Shown here: in pieces, positions 26,398 through 34,969 of the stretch
Layout: the number at the start of each line of letters is the position of its first letter
Numbering within the stretch: position 1 is the stretch's first letter
Assembly: GCF_002157505.1 (NCBI RefSeq)
Contig: NZ_NFSC01000028.1
Location: forward strand, 1 to 64,000
Length of the DNA: 64,000 nucleotides
Source of the DNA: Arthrobacter agilis
GTDB taxonomy: Bacteria > Actinomycetota > Actinomycetes > Actinomycetales > Micrococcaceae
Reading direction: 5' to 3'
Notes under the pieces: model-generated
Seen by the model: only the letters and a program-made list of their open reading frames with translations
Databases searched by the model: none
Told to the model about the DNA's origin: nothing
Position numbers and translations under genes: made by a program

Positions 26398-27438
26398 CTA
26401 GAAGTCCAGGACGACTTTGACGTCGTCGTCCTGCTGGTCGAAGGCGTCCCGGAAGTTGTCGATACTCACTCTTCGGGTGATCAGCCGTTCCAGCCAGGAC
26501 GTGTCTGCTGCTGCTAGGGCTTCGCCTGCTGCCGTGTAGTGGCGCTTGTTCGCGTTCACGGTGCCGAAGATGACCTCGTTCTGCAGGACGGCAGTGCGGT
26601 TGAGGTCGCCGAGGTCGATAGGAGTTTTCCGGCCGACGCCGGAGATTCCGGTGAGGCACGTGATGGCATTCAGCCCTCCCCCGGTGATTGCCTCGAGGAT
26701 GACCGGGGCGACACCCGTGCATTCGATGATCACATCGGGGCGCACCTGCGAGTCCTGCAACGAGTCCGTGTGATAAGTGGCACCAAGGTCGCGCACCAGT
26801 GCTGGCTTCGGTCCCTCCGTGAGGACGTCATACACGTGCACCTCGAGTCCGCGCTGAATTCCGATCAGCGCTGCCAGGAGCCCGACCGGACCGGCTCCGG
26901 TGACAGCAACGGTCATCGGCTCGAAGTAGGCCCTCTGCCCGATCCGTTCGATCTGCTCCCATGCCTTTGCGACGACAGTCGCCGGTTCAAGAAGCACCCC
27001 GACCCGTTCAAGGCCGGGATCCAGCTTCACGAGGGCGTCCGGATCGGCCCGCCACTGCTGGCGGGCGAACCCGTCGAGTTCCTTGATGCCGTGTTCCGAA
27101 TAGCGCCCGTTCAGGCACATGTCCCACTCCCCCGCAGCGCACGCTCCACAGGGAACAGGGTCGGGCCTGCGCACGATACCGACGACGAGGTCGCCGGCCA
27201 CCAGGTCGGAGCCGGCGGGGGCTTCAGCAACACGGCCTAGATTTTCATGCCCCAACACCAGGTAGTCCTGCCCGGGAGGAGCGGCTCCGAATTCACCAGC
27301 AATGATCTCGACATCGGTCCCGCACAACCCAACTGATAGCGCGTCGACGAGGACTTCACCTTCGTCGCGGGTGGGCGCGGGAACCTCACGCACCTCCAGT
27401 GAGTCCGCCACGCCAGGGGTGATCGTCAAAGCCAACAC
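26398..27438 (-). CDS. zinc-dependent glucose 1-dehydrogenase-like alcohol dehydrogenase
   Basis: A 346-residue zinc MDR enzyme of the glucose dehydrogenase branch. Catalytic zinc ligands are in SVGLCGTDVEIIAGEFG and LVLGHENLGRV; the structural-zinc loop is PVPCGACAAGEWDMCLNGRY with three Cys visible. The nucleotide fold shows TVAVTGAGPVGLLAALIG, and VNANKRHYTAAGEALA is typical of glucose dehydrogenases. It probably oxidises an aldose with NAD(P)+. The start is GTG at 27438 behind GGAAGGAC. A GntR/FCD remnant lies downstream. Confidence 0.9.
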   Translation of the reverse strand: MLALTITPGVADSLEVREVPAPTRDEGEVLVDALSVGLCGTDVEIIAGEFGAAPPGQDYLVLGHENLGRVAEAPAGSDLVAGDLVVGIVRRPDPVPCGACAAGEWDMCLNGRYSEHGIKELDGFARQQWRADPDALVKLDPGLERVGVLLEPATVVAKAWEQIERIGQRAYFEPMTVAVTGAGPVGLLAALIGIQRGLEVHVYDVLTEGPKPALVRDLGATYHTDSLQDSQVRPDVIIECTGVAPVILEAITGGGLNAITCLTGISGVGRKTPIDLGDLNRTAVLQNEVIFGTVNANKRHYTAAGEALAAADTSWLERLITRRVSIDNFRDAFDQQDDDVKVVLDF

Positions 27439-27688
27439 GCTCTTGTCCTTCCGCCGATCGTTCAGAACTAATCTCCTCCGACCCTAAGTTCCAGCTGACA
27501 CGGGGGAACGTCCAAACATCACTCTTCCCTGCGCTTGCGCGCAGCCCTTCGTTCCCCTTCTGCTCCGGTGGGGACAAGTCAGGCACCGTCCGGGGCGGAT
27601 ACCGCCGCTCATCTTTCAGCTGGTTTCCGAGTTTTCCCGCCCTCCGGTGAAAGCCGTGATGACCACTGACGGAGCGCGATGGGTTGGG

Positions 27689-28456
27689 TCAGGAGTCGAA
27701 GTGGGTGGCAGGAATCTCCTGGCCGATGGAGGCCAGGACGTTAGCGGCCACGTCGTGGAGTTTCATGTTCCGCCCACTTGAGGCGGCTTTGAGGATCTGC
27801 ATCGCCACCTCATGGTTGCACCTGTTCTGTCCCATGATCACCCCGGCTGCCAGCTGGATCGTGCTGCGTGAGTGCATGGCCGTTCTCAGGTGCCGGGCAG
27901 TGTCGGCGAGGTGCGCTATGCGTACCGCCATACGCAGTGCCTTCGAAGCCTCCCGCGCCAGAACCTCGACAGCGGCCCGAACGTCCTCATCGAAGGCGTC
28001 GGGCTCACCTGAATACAGGTCCAGTGCCGCTGACGCTTCGCCGTCCAGGGGGATAGGAGTGCCCAGCGCCGACCGCAACCCCTGATCGCTCACGGCCTTG
28101 ACGTACCCTCCGAAGCGGGTTTCGGTACGGAAGTCGGGAACGTACTGTGCCTGACCTGTGCGTGCTGCGCGCAGGCACGGCCCGTCATCGAACCGGTACT
28201 GCACCTCGTCCATTCTCTGGGCGTGCTCACTGCTGCTCGCCACGGTTGCCTTGGTCCTGCGCCTCAGGAGCGTCACTCCGCACAGGACCTCGTGTCCCTG
28301 CCTGGACAGCTCCTCCACGGTGCCTCTCGCCAGACTGGTAAGGAATTCCTCGATATCTGCGCTGTCGAGCACCGAGTCCTGAAGGGCCTCTGAAAAGGGT
28401 GCGGTGATGCGGGCTGCTAGTTCATCAGTCATGTCAGGCACACTTTCGCGCTTCAC
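27689..28456 (-). CDS. GAF-ANTAR domain transcription antitermination regulator
   Basis: A 255-residue regulator. The N-terminal GAF sensor covers about residues 30-175 (VLCGVTLLRRRTKATVASSS; YRFDDGPCLRAARTGQAQYV; GTPIPLDGEASAALDLYS). The C-terminal ANTAR domain (about 185-245) reads HLRTAMHSRSTIQLAAGVIM GQNRC with the conserved A-x-G-V-I-M helix. ANTAR domains bind paired RNA hairpins and prevent termination. The RNA targets are unknown; I see no paired hairpins in the immediate neighbourhood. The start is GTG at 28456 with a later ATG at 28432 as alternative. The 250 bases between it and the dehydrogenase gene show no further gene. Confidence 0.9.
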   Translation of the reverse strand: MKRESVPDMTDELAARITAPFSEALQDSVLDSADIEEFLTSLARGTVEELSRQGHEVLCGVTLLRRRTKATVASSSEHAQRMDEVQYRFDDGPCLRAARTGQAQYVPDFRTETRFGGYVKAVSDQGLRSALGTPIPLDGEASAALDLYSGEPDAFDEDVRAAVEVLAREASKALRMAVRIAHLADTARHLRTAMHSRSTIQLAAGVIMGQNRCNHEVAMQILKAASSGRNMKLHDVAANVLASIGQEIPATHFDS

Positions 28457-28927
28457 GGCTCAACCCCGCCACGATGACGGGAACCCTGGAAGCATCCGCG
28501 CCGCACGCTGCTGAACGACAGGCGCAACTCTACTCGCCCCCCGTTGGAACCGGCCGACGGTATAGGCGGAACAGACGGTCCGGCCCGCGGCAACACGGAA
28601 CGGGCGGGACTGCAGCCAGGTAATGACAGCAGCCTTGGTTGGCAACCTGGTTCCAGGTAGCGGAGTCAGGGGAACTGCCGAGCTACGGCGCCGCCTCCCT
28701 CACCGCGCAGGCACGACGACGCCCCTGGGCTGCGCGTTGTTCCAGCGTCCGGCCAAGCCGACGGATCTCGGTCCGGGCGGCGGAGATGTTGCTGGTGACG
28801 GCGTCGACGACGGCCAGCATCCTCCGCTTGCCTGAACCCAGGCATCCTACCCATCCCGGGGTGGTTGTGGCGCGAATCACCTGTGACCACCGAACCCCTC
28901 GGCGGCCCCTTGGTAGGGAGCGAAAAC
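28457..28927. other. 471-base gene-poor gap, with a possible transposase remnant
   Basis: The divergent gap between the GAF-ANTAR gene and the secreted protein gene has no intact gene. It holds a short minus-strand frame with ISL3-transposase-like residues (see 28683-28832) and must contain promoters for both neighbours, but I see no clear -35/-10 pair or terminal inverted repeats. Confidence 0.6.
28683..28832 (-). pseudogene. possible ISL3-family transposase remnant
   Basis: On the minus strand, GKRRMLAVVDAVTSNISAAR then TEIRRLGRTLEQRAAQ resembles the ISL3 transposase segment that precedes the conserved YFDRPGTSNGPTEAINGR block; in intact elements the frame reads LxELxxLGRTLKxR. Here the frame loses similarity directly after EQRAAQ and stops. 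No terminal repeats are visible. The call rests on about 30 residues and could be coincidence. Confidence 0.35.
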
Positions 28928-29626
28928 ATGAGAAGAAATTCCAAGCTGGTTCTTGGCGGAGCGGCGGCAGCAGTACTTACAGCGGTGTCTATGGGCGCAG
29001 GCCCCGTCCTGGCTCAGAACGGCAAAGCAACGGACAAGTCGGTGACGCTCACGGCTGCGCTCGCCGAGCTGAACGGTTCCGGTGCATCCGGCACCGCCAC
29101 CGCCGTGGTGAAGAACCAGAAAATCGAACACATCGAAGTCCACGCCGCAGGCCTGACCCCGGACGCCCCCCACGCCCAGCACATTCACTACGGCAACGAG
29201 GCCCTGAACGAGTGCCCGACCCTGGCCCTGGACTCCAACGGGGACGGACGTCTCACCACCGTTGAAGGCGTACCGGCCTACGGGCCCGTTGTCGTGTCCC
29301 TGAATACGACCGGCGACACCACACCGGCCAGCTTCCTTGACGTTGCCCGGTTCCCGGTCTCCCAGGGAGGGGTCTTCAACTACAGCCGGGACAATATCGA
29401 ATTCACCGACGTCGCCGGAACCGGCTACCCAGGGGCAGGCGGCCTCGGCACAGCCAAGCAGATCGCCGATTCCATCCGGGCAGGCGAAGGTGTCCTGGTC
29501 ATCCACGGTCTGGACTACGACGGCGACGGGACCTACAGCTTCAGCGACCCTGAAGGCGGCAGCGAACTGACTCCGGGCCTGCCGGCCGAAGCCACAGACC
29601 CGGCCGTGTGCGGCGTCCTGCGCTGA
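28928..29626 (+). CDS. secreted CHRD-like protein with EF-hand-type calcium loops
   Basis: A 232-residue exported protein. The N-terminus MRRNSKLVLGGAAAAVLTAV ends in a likely signal-peptidase I site (PVLAQ). The mature part resembles a CHRD domain (GSGASGTATAVVKNQKIEHI, EVHAAGLTPDAPHAQHIHYG). Inserted in it is a complete EF-hand loop, DSNGDGRLTTVEG, with Asp/Asn/Asp/Glu at calcium positions 1, 3, 5 and 12, and a second partial one, DYDGDGTYSFSD. The function is unknown; binding of metal outside the cell is the best guess. The start is ATG at 28928; the frame opens earlier without signal-peptide character. Confidence 0.8.
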   Translation: MRRNSKLVLGGAAAAVLTAVSMGAGPVLAQNGKATDKSVTLTAALAELNGSGASGTATAVVKNQKIEHIEVHAAGLTPDAPHAQHIHYGNEALNECPTLALDSNGDGRLTTVEGVPAYGPVVVSLNTTGDTTPASFLDVARFPVSQGGVFNYSRDNIEFTDVAGTGYPGAGGLGTAKQIADSIRAGEGVLVIHGLDYDGDGTYSFSDPEGGSELTPGLPAEATDPAVCGVLR

Positions 29627-29936
29627 CACCCTGACCGGACTGGCCGCCGCTGGGGGCGGCCAGATCCTAACTCCCGCCGATGCACCTACCTCTTCGGGCA
29701 TGCTGCCGCAGACGGTGGCCGAATCCCGCAGGCGGGTGGCCGACTCAGAGCAGGGCGAACAGCTCGAGGATTCCCGCAGGTAGTCCTGGTCCCCGGCCGG
29801 CTCGTAGTTCAAGTCGATGCTCCGCACATGGGCCACCAGGCGCCGGGTAATGCCATCGAGGTCTCGGACTCCGTCGCGGACGCGGGGCGCCATGGAACGT
29901 CGCCGACGTCCATGATCCGAAACCGCTGCTTCATCA
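29627..29936. other. 310-base gap without a supportable gene
   Basis: Between the secreted protein stop and the tRNA terminator I see only shadow frames. A minus-strand frame starting near 29893 (GITRRLVAHVRSIDLNYEPA) looks protein-like for about 40 codons but loses character at about 29770; it may be a decayed gene end. No promoter or repeat is clear. Confidence 0.5.
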
Positions 29937-29939
29937 AGA

Positions 29940-29973
29940 AAGGCCCCAGTCAGATCTCTCTGACCAGGGCCTT
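29940..29973 (-). terminator. intrinsic terminator of the tRNA-Leu gene
   Basis: AAGGCCCCAGTCAGA (29940-29954) and TCTGACCAGGGCCTT (29959-29973) form a 15-base hairpin with one internal non-pairing position pair and a 4-base loop. It starts 6 bases past the 3' end of the minus-strand tRNA and is followed by TTTCTTG. Confidence 0.75.
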
Positions 29974-29978
29974 CACTG

Positions 29979-30062
29979 TGCGCGGAGGGGGACTTGAACC
30001 CCCACCCTCAATAAGAGGACTAGCACCTCAAGCTAGCGCGTCTGCCATTCCGCCACCCGCGC
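29979..30062 (-). tRNA. tRNA-Leu (anticodon GAG)
   Basis: An 84-nucleotide class II tRNA on the minus strand. The acceptor arms GCGCGGG and TCCGCGC pair (one G-U), the D region reads TGGCGGAATGGCAGACGC, the anticodon stem CTAGC/GCTAG encloses the loop TTGAGGT so the anticodon is GAG (reading CUC/CUU), a variable arm follows, and the T arm reads GGGGGTTCAAGTCCCCC. The discriminator is A and CCA is not encoded. Its 3' end faces the accessory block to the left, the classic geometry for integration of mobile DNA. Confidence 0.95.
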
Positions 30063-30320
30063 GGGTGGTTTTCTCCGGTAGAAACCGTCGAAAGCAACGA
30101 GAGAAACTCTACCACGGGTTTGCCCGAGGTATTGAATCGGCCGGTGTCCGCGGCGGCCGGGAGGATGCCCCCTCCGCATTCGGAGGGGCCCAGCGCGGCC
30201 TCCTACACCTGGCGGGCGCCACCTGCAACCACTCCCACCCCCCCCCAGCGGCATCCGCGTGCTTATGCTGGTCCCACCGCCGTACAACGGACGGTACCCC
30301 GAGCGCAGGGAGTGGATGAC

Positions 30321-30596
30321 GTGGACGAGACGGATCCCGACCAGGAGCAGTACGCCCTGACGTACGACGCGATTCAGCGTGCCAACATCTCGACGGGCGA
30401 GCTCTGGCTCCACTACTTCAGCATGGGCGGTGGTGTGGACGAGTACGAGGTCAACGCCTATCTCCACGGCCTGATCGACCTGCCCGAGCACGAACGCGAC
30501 TGTATTTCCCAAGCGGTCAACGAATTGTTCGACGACCTGTGCCGGCAACAGGGCGCTCCGTACAGTTCGGGCCACAACCGCCACACGAGCACCTGA
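30321..30596 (+). CDS. small acidic actinobacterial protein of unknown function
   Basis: A 91-residue acidic protein. It starts (M)DETDPDQEQYALTYDAIQR and continues NISTGELWLHYFSMGGGVDE, YEVNAYLHGLIDLPEHERDC. No membrane segment or signal peptide. I recognise no named domain, but regular helices and balanced composition argue for a real gene. The start is GTG at 30321, 7 bases past AGGGAG; a GTG at 30312 is the alternative. It stands alone between tRNA-Leu and a convergent membrane peptidase gene. Confidence 0.75.
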   Translation: MDETDPDQEQYALTYDAIQRANISTGELWLHYFSMGGGVDEYEVNAYLHGLIDLPEHERDCISQAVNELFDDLCRQQGAPYSSGHNRHTST

Positions 30597-30610
30597 AGGG
30601 TCGGTGCTCC

Positions 30611-31357
30611 TCATCCCAGGGCCGCGAGGTCCGCGATCCGCGCGAGCGGCTCCAGGGATGACAGCAGCGCCGTCCCGATGACGAGCGCGAACATCCCGAG
30701 CCACAGCGGGGACGGGATGCGTGTCGCGCGCTGGAGCAGGTAGGCGTCCGACGACGCCAGGTCCCGCCGTCGCGCGTGCACCCGCACGACTTTCGCCCAG
30801 TCGCGGCACGAGCCCACGAGCAGGGCCAGGCCGAGGACGAGGCAGGCGTAGCCGGCCCGCGTCCCTCCGCCGAACCAGACGACCGCCAGGGCGACTCCCG
30901 CGCAGCCGCCCAGGATGAGGACGCCCTGCAGGTTCCGGATGAGGACGAGCGCAGCCACCAGGATCAGTGCTCCGACGGACAGCGCTGCGGACGCCCATCC
31001 GTAGGCAGCACAGGAGACGAGGACCGCGCCGGCGACGGCGGGCACCGGGTATCCCCAGAACGTCGTGAAGGCGGTGCGCCAGCCGCGCCGCCCGATGCTG
31101 GTAGTCGTGCCCGAATGGTCGAGGCGGAGGGTGACCCCGGTGACGCGCTGCAGCGTCAGGAGAGCCGCTGCCGCATGGCCGAGTTCATGGACGACGGTGA
31201 CGAAGAGGCCGAAGTACCGCCAGGTGCGGCGTGGTACCGATAGTGCGATCGCGACCAGCACGATGGCGATCAGTCCTGAAATGCCCACGTCCGGCGGTGC
31301 AGCCCGCGCCAGGCCGTCGACGATGCGCTCCTCCATCCGGATGAGGGCGTCCATCAC
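30611..31357 (-). CDS. M50B-like membrane metallopeptidase
   Basis: A 248-residue polytopic membrane protein with a zinc motif, VTVVHELGHAAAALLTLQ (HExxH), in the second hydrophobic segment, as in peptidase M50B-like proteins. About six more hydrophobic stretches follow (AVAGAVLVSCAAYGWASAAL; LVLIRNLQGVLILGGCAGVA). A third zinc ligand of the classical M50 NxxPxxxLDG kind is not obvious, so the protease activity is uncertain. It starts at 31357, 2 bases past the kynureninase stop, so it is cotranscribed with kynU. Confidence 0.85.
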   Translation of the reverse strand: MMDALIRMEERIVDGLARAAPPDVGISGLIAIVLVAIALSVPRRTWRYFGLFVTVVHELGHAAAALLTLQRVTGVTLRLDHSGTTTSIGRRGWRTAFTTFWGYPVPAVAGAVLVSCAAYGWASAALSVGALILVAALVLIRNLQGVLILGGCAGVALAVVWFGGGTRAGYACLVLGLALLVGSCRDWAKVVRVHARRRDLASSDAYLLQRATRIPSPLWLGMFALVIGTALLSSLEPLARIADLAALG

Positions 31358-31359
31358 TC

Positions 31360-32610
31360 CTACTCCCCTGCTGCCCGTTGCCGGGGCGAGGCGAGACGCT
31401 CGGCGATGGTGTTGATGGCCACCGCCACTTCACCGAACGACGTCGACAGGGGTGAGAGTCCCAGCCGGATCCCGTTCGGATTCCGGTAGTCGGGGACGAT
31501 CCCGTCCTGCCACAGCTCCGGCACCATCCCGGTGAAGGCCGGGTGGTCGATCGTGATGTGGCTTCCCCGCTCGGATGCGGCCCGCGGCGAGGCGATGACC
31601 ACCCCGTGGGGTGCCAGGATCCGGTCGACCGCTTCGACGGCGAAGGACGTCAGGAGTTCGGACTTCCTGCGCACCGCCGCCATGCCGACCTCCTCGATCA
31701 GGGTGATCATGTCGCGCATCGCCAGCATGCCGATGATGGGCGGCGTACCCGAGACCAGGCGGCGGATGCCGTCCGCCGGCTGGTACGCCGACCCCATCGC
31801 GAAGGGATCGGCGCTGCCCAGCCAGCCGAGGATCGGCTGGTCGAGCGTGGCCAGGTGCCGCTTCGCGACGTAGGCCCACGCGGGGGCGCCCGGCCCGCCG
31901 TTCAGGTACTTGTAGCTGCAGCCCGCCGCATAGTCGACGTCCCACGCGTCCAGCTCGGCCGGAACGGATCCGACGGAGTGGCTCAGGTCCCAGAGCACGA
32001 GGGCACCGGCGTCGTGGGCGATCCGGGTGATGGCCGGTACGTCGGCGATGAAGCCGGAGCGGTAGGCGACGTGGCTGAGCAGGACGAGGGCGGTCCGGGG
32101 GCCGACGGCGGCGGCGACGTCGGCGGGTGTCACGCCGCCGTCGGACGCCACGTCGATCCAGCGGAGCGAGAGCCCGCGCTCGCGTGCGATGCCCTCGACG
32201 AGGAAGCGGTCCGTCGGGAAGTTGTCGCGGTCGACGATGATTTCCGTACGCTCCGGGCGCTCCGCCACCGCGGCCCGGGCGAGTTTGTACAGCAGGACGC
32301 TCGTCGAGTCCGCCACGATGCACTGGCCCGCGGCAGCACCGAGGACCACCCGGCCCAGCTGGTCGCCGATCTGCTCCGGCAGGACCAGCCACCCCTCGTC
32401 CCAGCCCCTGATCAGGCGGCCGCCCCACTGGTCCGTGACGAACGAGGCGAGGCTGTCCGCGGTCGTCGCCAGCGGGCGCCCGAGCGAATTGCCGTCGAGG
32501 TAGGAGCGGATGGCATCTCCATCCGTGCCGAGGAAGAGCGTGCGGTGGTGTGCGAGCGGGTCGGCGGCGTCGAGCTCGGCCGCGCGGTCCGTCAGGAAGG
32601 AGCCGGTCAT
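31360..32610 (-). CDS. kynU: kynureninase
   Basis: Kynureninase is a PLP enzyme that splits kynurenine to anthranilate and alanine in tryptophan breakdown. The 416-residue protein shows SYLDGNSLGRPL, TSVLLYKLARAA, WDLSHSVGSVPAELD (Asp/His near PLP) and the PLP lysine in GCSYKYLNGGPGAPA, all signatures of the family. Length is standard. Start ATG 32610. No tryptophan dioxygenase or formamidase gene is nearby, so the pathway partners lie elsewhere. An M50B-like gene follows 2 bases downstream. Confidence 0.95.
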   Translation of the reverse strand: MTGSFLTDRAAELDAADPLAHHRTLFLGTDGDAIRSYLDGNSLGRPLATTADSLASFVTDQWGGRLIRGWDEGWLVLPEQIGDQLGRVVLGAAAGQCIVADSTSVLLYKLARAAVAERPERTEIIVDRDNFPTDRFLVEGIARERGLSLRWIDVASDGGVTPADVAAAVGPRTALVLLSHVAYRSGFIADVPAITRIAHDAGALVLWDLSHSVGSVPAELDAWDVDYAAGCSYKYLNGGPGAPAWAYVAKRHLATLDQPILGWLGSADPFAMGSAYQPADGIRRLVSGTPPIIGMLAMRDMITLIEEVGMAAVRRKSELLTSFAVEAVDRILAPHGVVIASPRAASERGSHITIDHPAFTGMVPELWQDGIVPDYRNPNGIRLGLSPLSTSFGEVAVAINTIAERLASPRQRAAGE

Positions 32611-32696
32611 GGCCCCAGTCTAGGGCGGCCGGTGTGGCAGGAATGCCGGGCACAACGCGGTCCGCGCAGCATCGGGCACGAAGCGGCGGCGTCGCG

Positions 32697-33596
32697 TCAG
32701 TCCGCTCGCACCCATCCCGTGAAGTGCGGCCGCCGGCGTTTCGCCGACCAGCCGACCGCGTCGATCCGCCCGCCCCCGCCGGGCGTCCGCGAGAACGACG
32801 TCGTCACGACTCCGGGCAGCAGGACGGGCGCGGCGAAGTCGATGCGCCAGTCCAGGGCACCGGAGGGAGCGGCGACGGCCTGGTCCACCATGCGCGCGGC
32901 CAGGTACATGCCGTGGGCGATGGCCGCCTTTCTGCCGAGCGCCTTCGCCGTCGGCCCGCTGAGGTGGATCGGGTTCCAGTCCCCCGACACGGCCGCATAG
33001 CGGCGGCCGATGCCCCCGTCGAGCTTCCAGACACCGGTGGGGGCGGGCGCGGCGAAGGGCGGGCGGTCCTCGCGCCGCTCTGCCGGAGCCGCAGGGTCCA
33101 GCCGGACCCCGCGGGCCAGGTAGACGGAACGGCCCGTCCATACGCGTTCGTCCCCCGCTCCGACCTCCGTGACGACGTCCAGCTGGGTGCCGGCGGCGTG
33201 GGGGCGCAGGTTCTCGGCGTAGGCCACGACGTCGAGCGGCTCGAACGCGCTGACCTGCCGGTCCTGGTGCACTTCGTTGCTGAGGTGCACCATGCCCAGC
33301 AGGGGAAGGGGGAAGTCGGGCCGCGTCAGGACGCTCATGGCCACCGGGAAGGCGAGGGTGTGGAGGTAGGCCGATGGGAGCTGATCGCGTGCAGCGGACC
33401 CGAGCAGCTGCTGGAACCGGGTGAGCGCCGCGAGGTCGGTCCGGATGCCGTCGACGCGGTGCCGGGCGGCAGGGAGCCCGGACGGCGCGGCACCGCGCCC
33501 CATCGCGCGCTGCGCGGCCAGGGTGACGGCGCGCCGGTAGAGCGCGGGAAGTCCCGGCAGTGCGGGCAGGACGGTGTCGCCCGGAATCCCGCTCAC
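32697..33596 (-). CDS. MaoC-type (R)-hydratase/dehydratase, HtdX-like
   Basis: A 299-residue double hot-dog protein. The C-terminal hot dog has the hydratase motif AVSGDWNPIHLSGPTAKALG with catalytic Asp and His, followed by IAHGMYLAARMV. The N-terminal half lacks these residues, as in mycobacterial HtdX. It would hydrate enoyl thioesters or dehydrate 3-hydroxyacyl thioesters. The start is GTG at 33596, overlapping the fabG4-like stop as GTGA, so it is coupled. Gene order fadA2 - fabG4 - htdX is the mycobacterial Rv0243-Rv0242c-Rv0241c set. Confidence 0.9.
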   Translation of the reverse strand: MSGIPGDTVLPALPGLPALYRRAVTLAAQRAMGRGAAPSGLPAARHRVDGIRTDLAALTRFQQLLGSAARDQLPSAYLHTLAFPVAMSVLTRPDFPLPLLGMVHLSNEVHQDRQVSAFEPLDVVAYAENLRPHAAGTQLDVVTEVGAGDERVWTGRSVYLARGVRLDPAAPAERREDRPPFAAPAPTGVWKLDGGIGRRYAAVSGDWNPIHLSGPTAKALGRKAAIAHGMYLAARMVDQAVAAPSGALDWRIDFAAPVLLPGVVTTSFSRTPGGGGRIDAVGWSAKRRRPHFTGWVRAD

Positions 33597-34969
33597 GCGC
33601 CCACCAGGTTCTGCCCGCAGACGCGGACCACCTGCCCGTTGATGCCGGCCGCCGCATCGGAGGCCAGGAAGGCGATGGTCTCGGCGACGTCGACGGGAAG
33701 GCCGCCCTGCTGCAGGCTGCTCAGCCGGCGGGCGACCTGGCGCCGGAGCGGCGGGATCTTCGCGGTCATGTCCGTCTCGATGAATCCTGGCGCTACCGCG
33801 TTGATGGTCCGGGCACTTCCGTCGAAGGCCGCACCCTGCGCGCGGACCATGCCGATCACTCCGGCCTTCGACGCCGCGTAGTTGCTCTGTCCGCGATTGC
33901 CGGCGATGCCGCTCGTCGAGGCGAGGCTGATGATGCGCCCGGTCGCGGAGAAGACGGGCGAGGCGAGGATCTGCTCGTTCATCCGCAGCTGGGAGGCGAT
34001 GTTCACCGCGATCACGGAGTCCCACCGTGCGGCGTCCATGTTAGCCAGCAGCTTGTCCCGGGTGATGCCGGCATTGTGCACGACGATGTCCAGGACGCCG
34101 TAGCGCTGCCCCACATGCTCGAGGATGCGCGTCGCGGCCTCGGGTGCGGTGATGTCGACCTGCAGGGCGGTGCCGCCGACCCGGTTGGCGACCTGGGCGA
34201 GCTGCTCGCCAGCAGCCGGTACGTCCACGGCGACCACGCGGGCGCCGTCGCGGGCGAGGACCTCGGCGATCTTCGCGCCGATACCGCGTGCCGCCCCGGT
34301 GACCACTGCCGTCCTGCCCGCCAGTGGCTGGTCGGGGACGCCTTCGCCCTCCGCCGTGGTGGCCGCGGCAAGCTCGGTAACGCTGTCCGCAGGGGCGGGC
34401 GCCACGTCGAGGAACTGCCCGTCCACGTAGGCGCTCCTGCCGGACAGGAAGAACCGGAGCGCACCGAGGGTGGTCGGGTCCGTCGTCGTGGCGGTGCCGC
34501 GCAGGACGATGCCGTTGGCCGTGGCTCCGCCGCGCAGTTCGTGGGCCACGGATCTCAGTGCGCCGTCGACGCCCTGCCGCGCGGCGGCCTCGGCGGGGTC
34601 GGCCGTCTCGGCCGGGGACCGGAAGATGCCGACCACGCGCCCTCCGGGTACCAGGAGCTTCACCGCCTGCCCGAGTTCGAGCATCGGGGCGGCGAGGTCC
34701 ATGGGAGACGCCGCCTGGTCGAGGACCACGACGGCCGCGCTGAGCTTCTCGCCCGGCAGGACGTGGCGGCGCACCTCGATGTCCCAGCCGAGCAGCAGCT
34801 CGGCGAGCGCATCGGCGCCGGCGCCCGATCCGGTGACGAGGACCGGCATCGGGGCGAGGGCCTCACCGGGGGTGTAGCGGCGCAGCACGGACGGGCGCGG
34901 CAGGCCGAGGGCCTTGGCGATCCTGCCGGGCAACGGCGTATTGACGAGGTCCAGGTAGTTGTCGGCCAT
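33593..34969 (-). CDS. high-molecular-weight 3-oxoacyl-ACP/CoA reductase, FabG4-like
   Basis: A 458-residue SDR with an extra N-terminal Rossmann-like domain (about residues 1-200; MPVLVTGSGAGADALAELLL), which lacks the catalytic residues. The C-terminal SDR domain has AVVTGAARGIGAKIAEVLAR, NAGITRDKLLANM, the Ser in SLASTSGIAGN and YAASKAG as YxxxK. This layout is that of mycobacterial FabG4 (Rv0242c), an NADH-preferring ketoacyl-CoA reductase. Its ATG shares one base with the fadA2 stop (TGATG at 34967-34971) and its own stop overlaps the MaoC start, so the three genes are coupled. Confidence 0.93.
   Translation of the reverse strand: MADNYLDLVNTPLPGRIAKALGLPRPSVLRRYTPGEALAPMPVLVTGSGAGADALAELLLGWDIEVRRHVLPGEKLSAAVVVLDQAASPMDLAAPMLELGQAVKLLVPGGRVVGIFRSPAETADPAEAAARQGVDGALRSVAHELRGGATANGIVLRGTATTTDPTTLGALRFFLSGRSAYVDGQFLDVAPAPADSVTELAAATTAEGEGVPDQPLAGRTAVVTGAARGIGAKIAEVLARDGARVVAVDVPAAGEQLAQVANRVGGTALQVDITAPEAATRILEHVGQRYGVLDIVVHNAGITRDKLLANMDAARWDSVIAVNIASQLRMNEQILASPVFSATGRIISLASTSGIAGNRGQSNYAASKAGVIGMVRAQGAAFDGSARTINAVAPGFIETDMTAKIPPLRRQVARRLSSLQQGGLPVDVAETIAFLASDAAAGINGQVVRVCGQNLVGA

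Noticed and set aside
28877..29893. A 338-codon minus-strand frame over the CHRD-like gene
   Set aside because: Most of it mirrors the secreted-protein gene. Only the first 40 codons look protein-like and they lack a domain.
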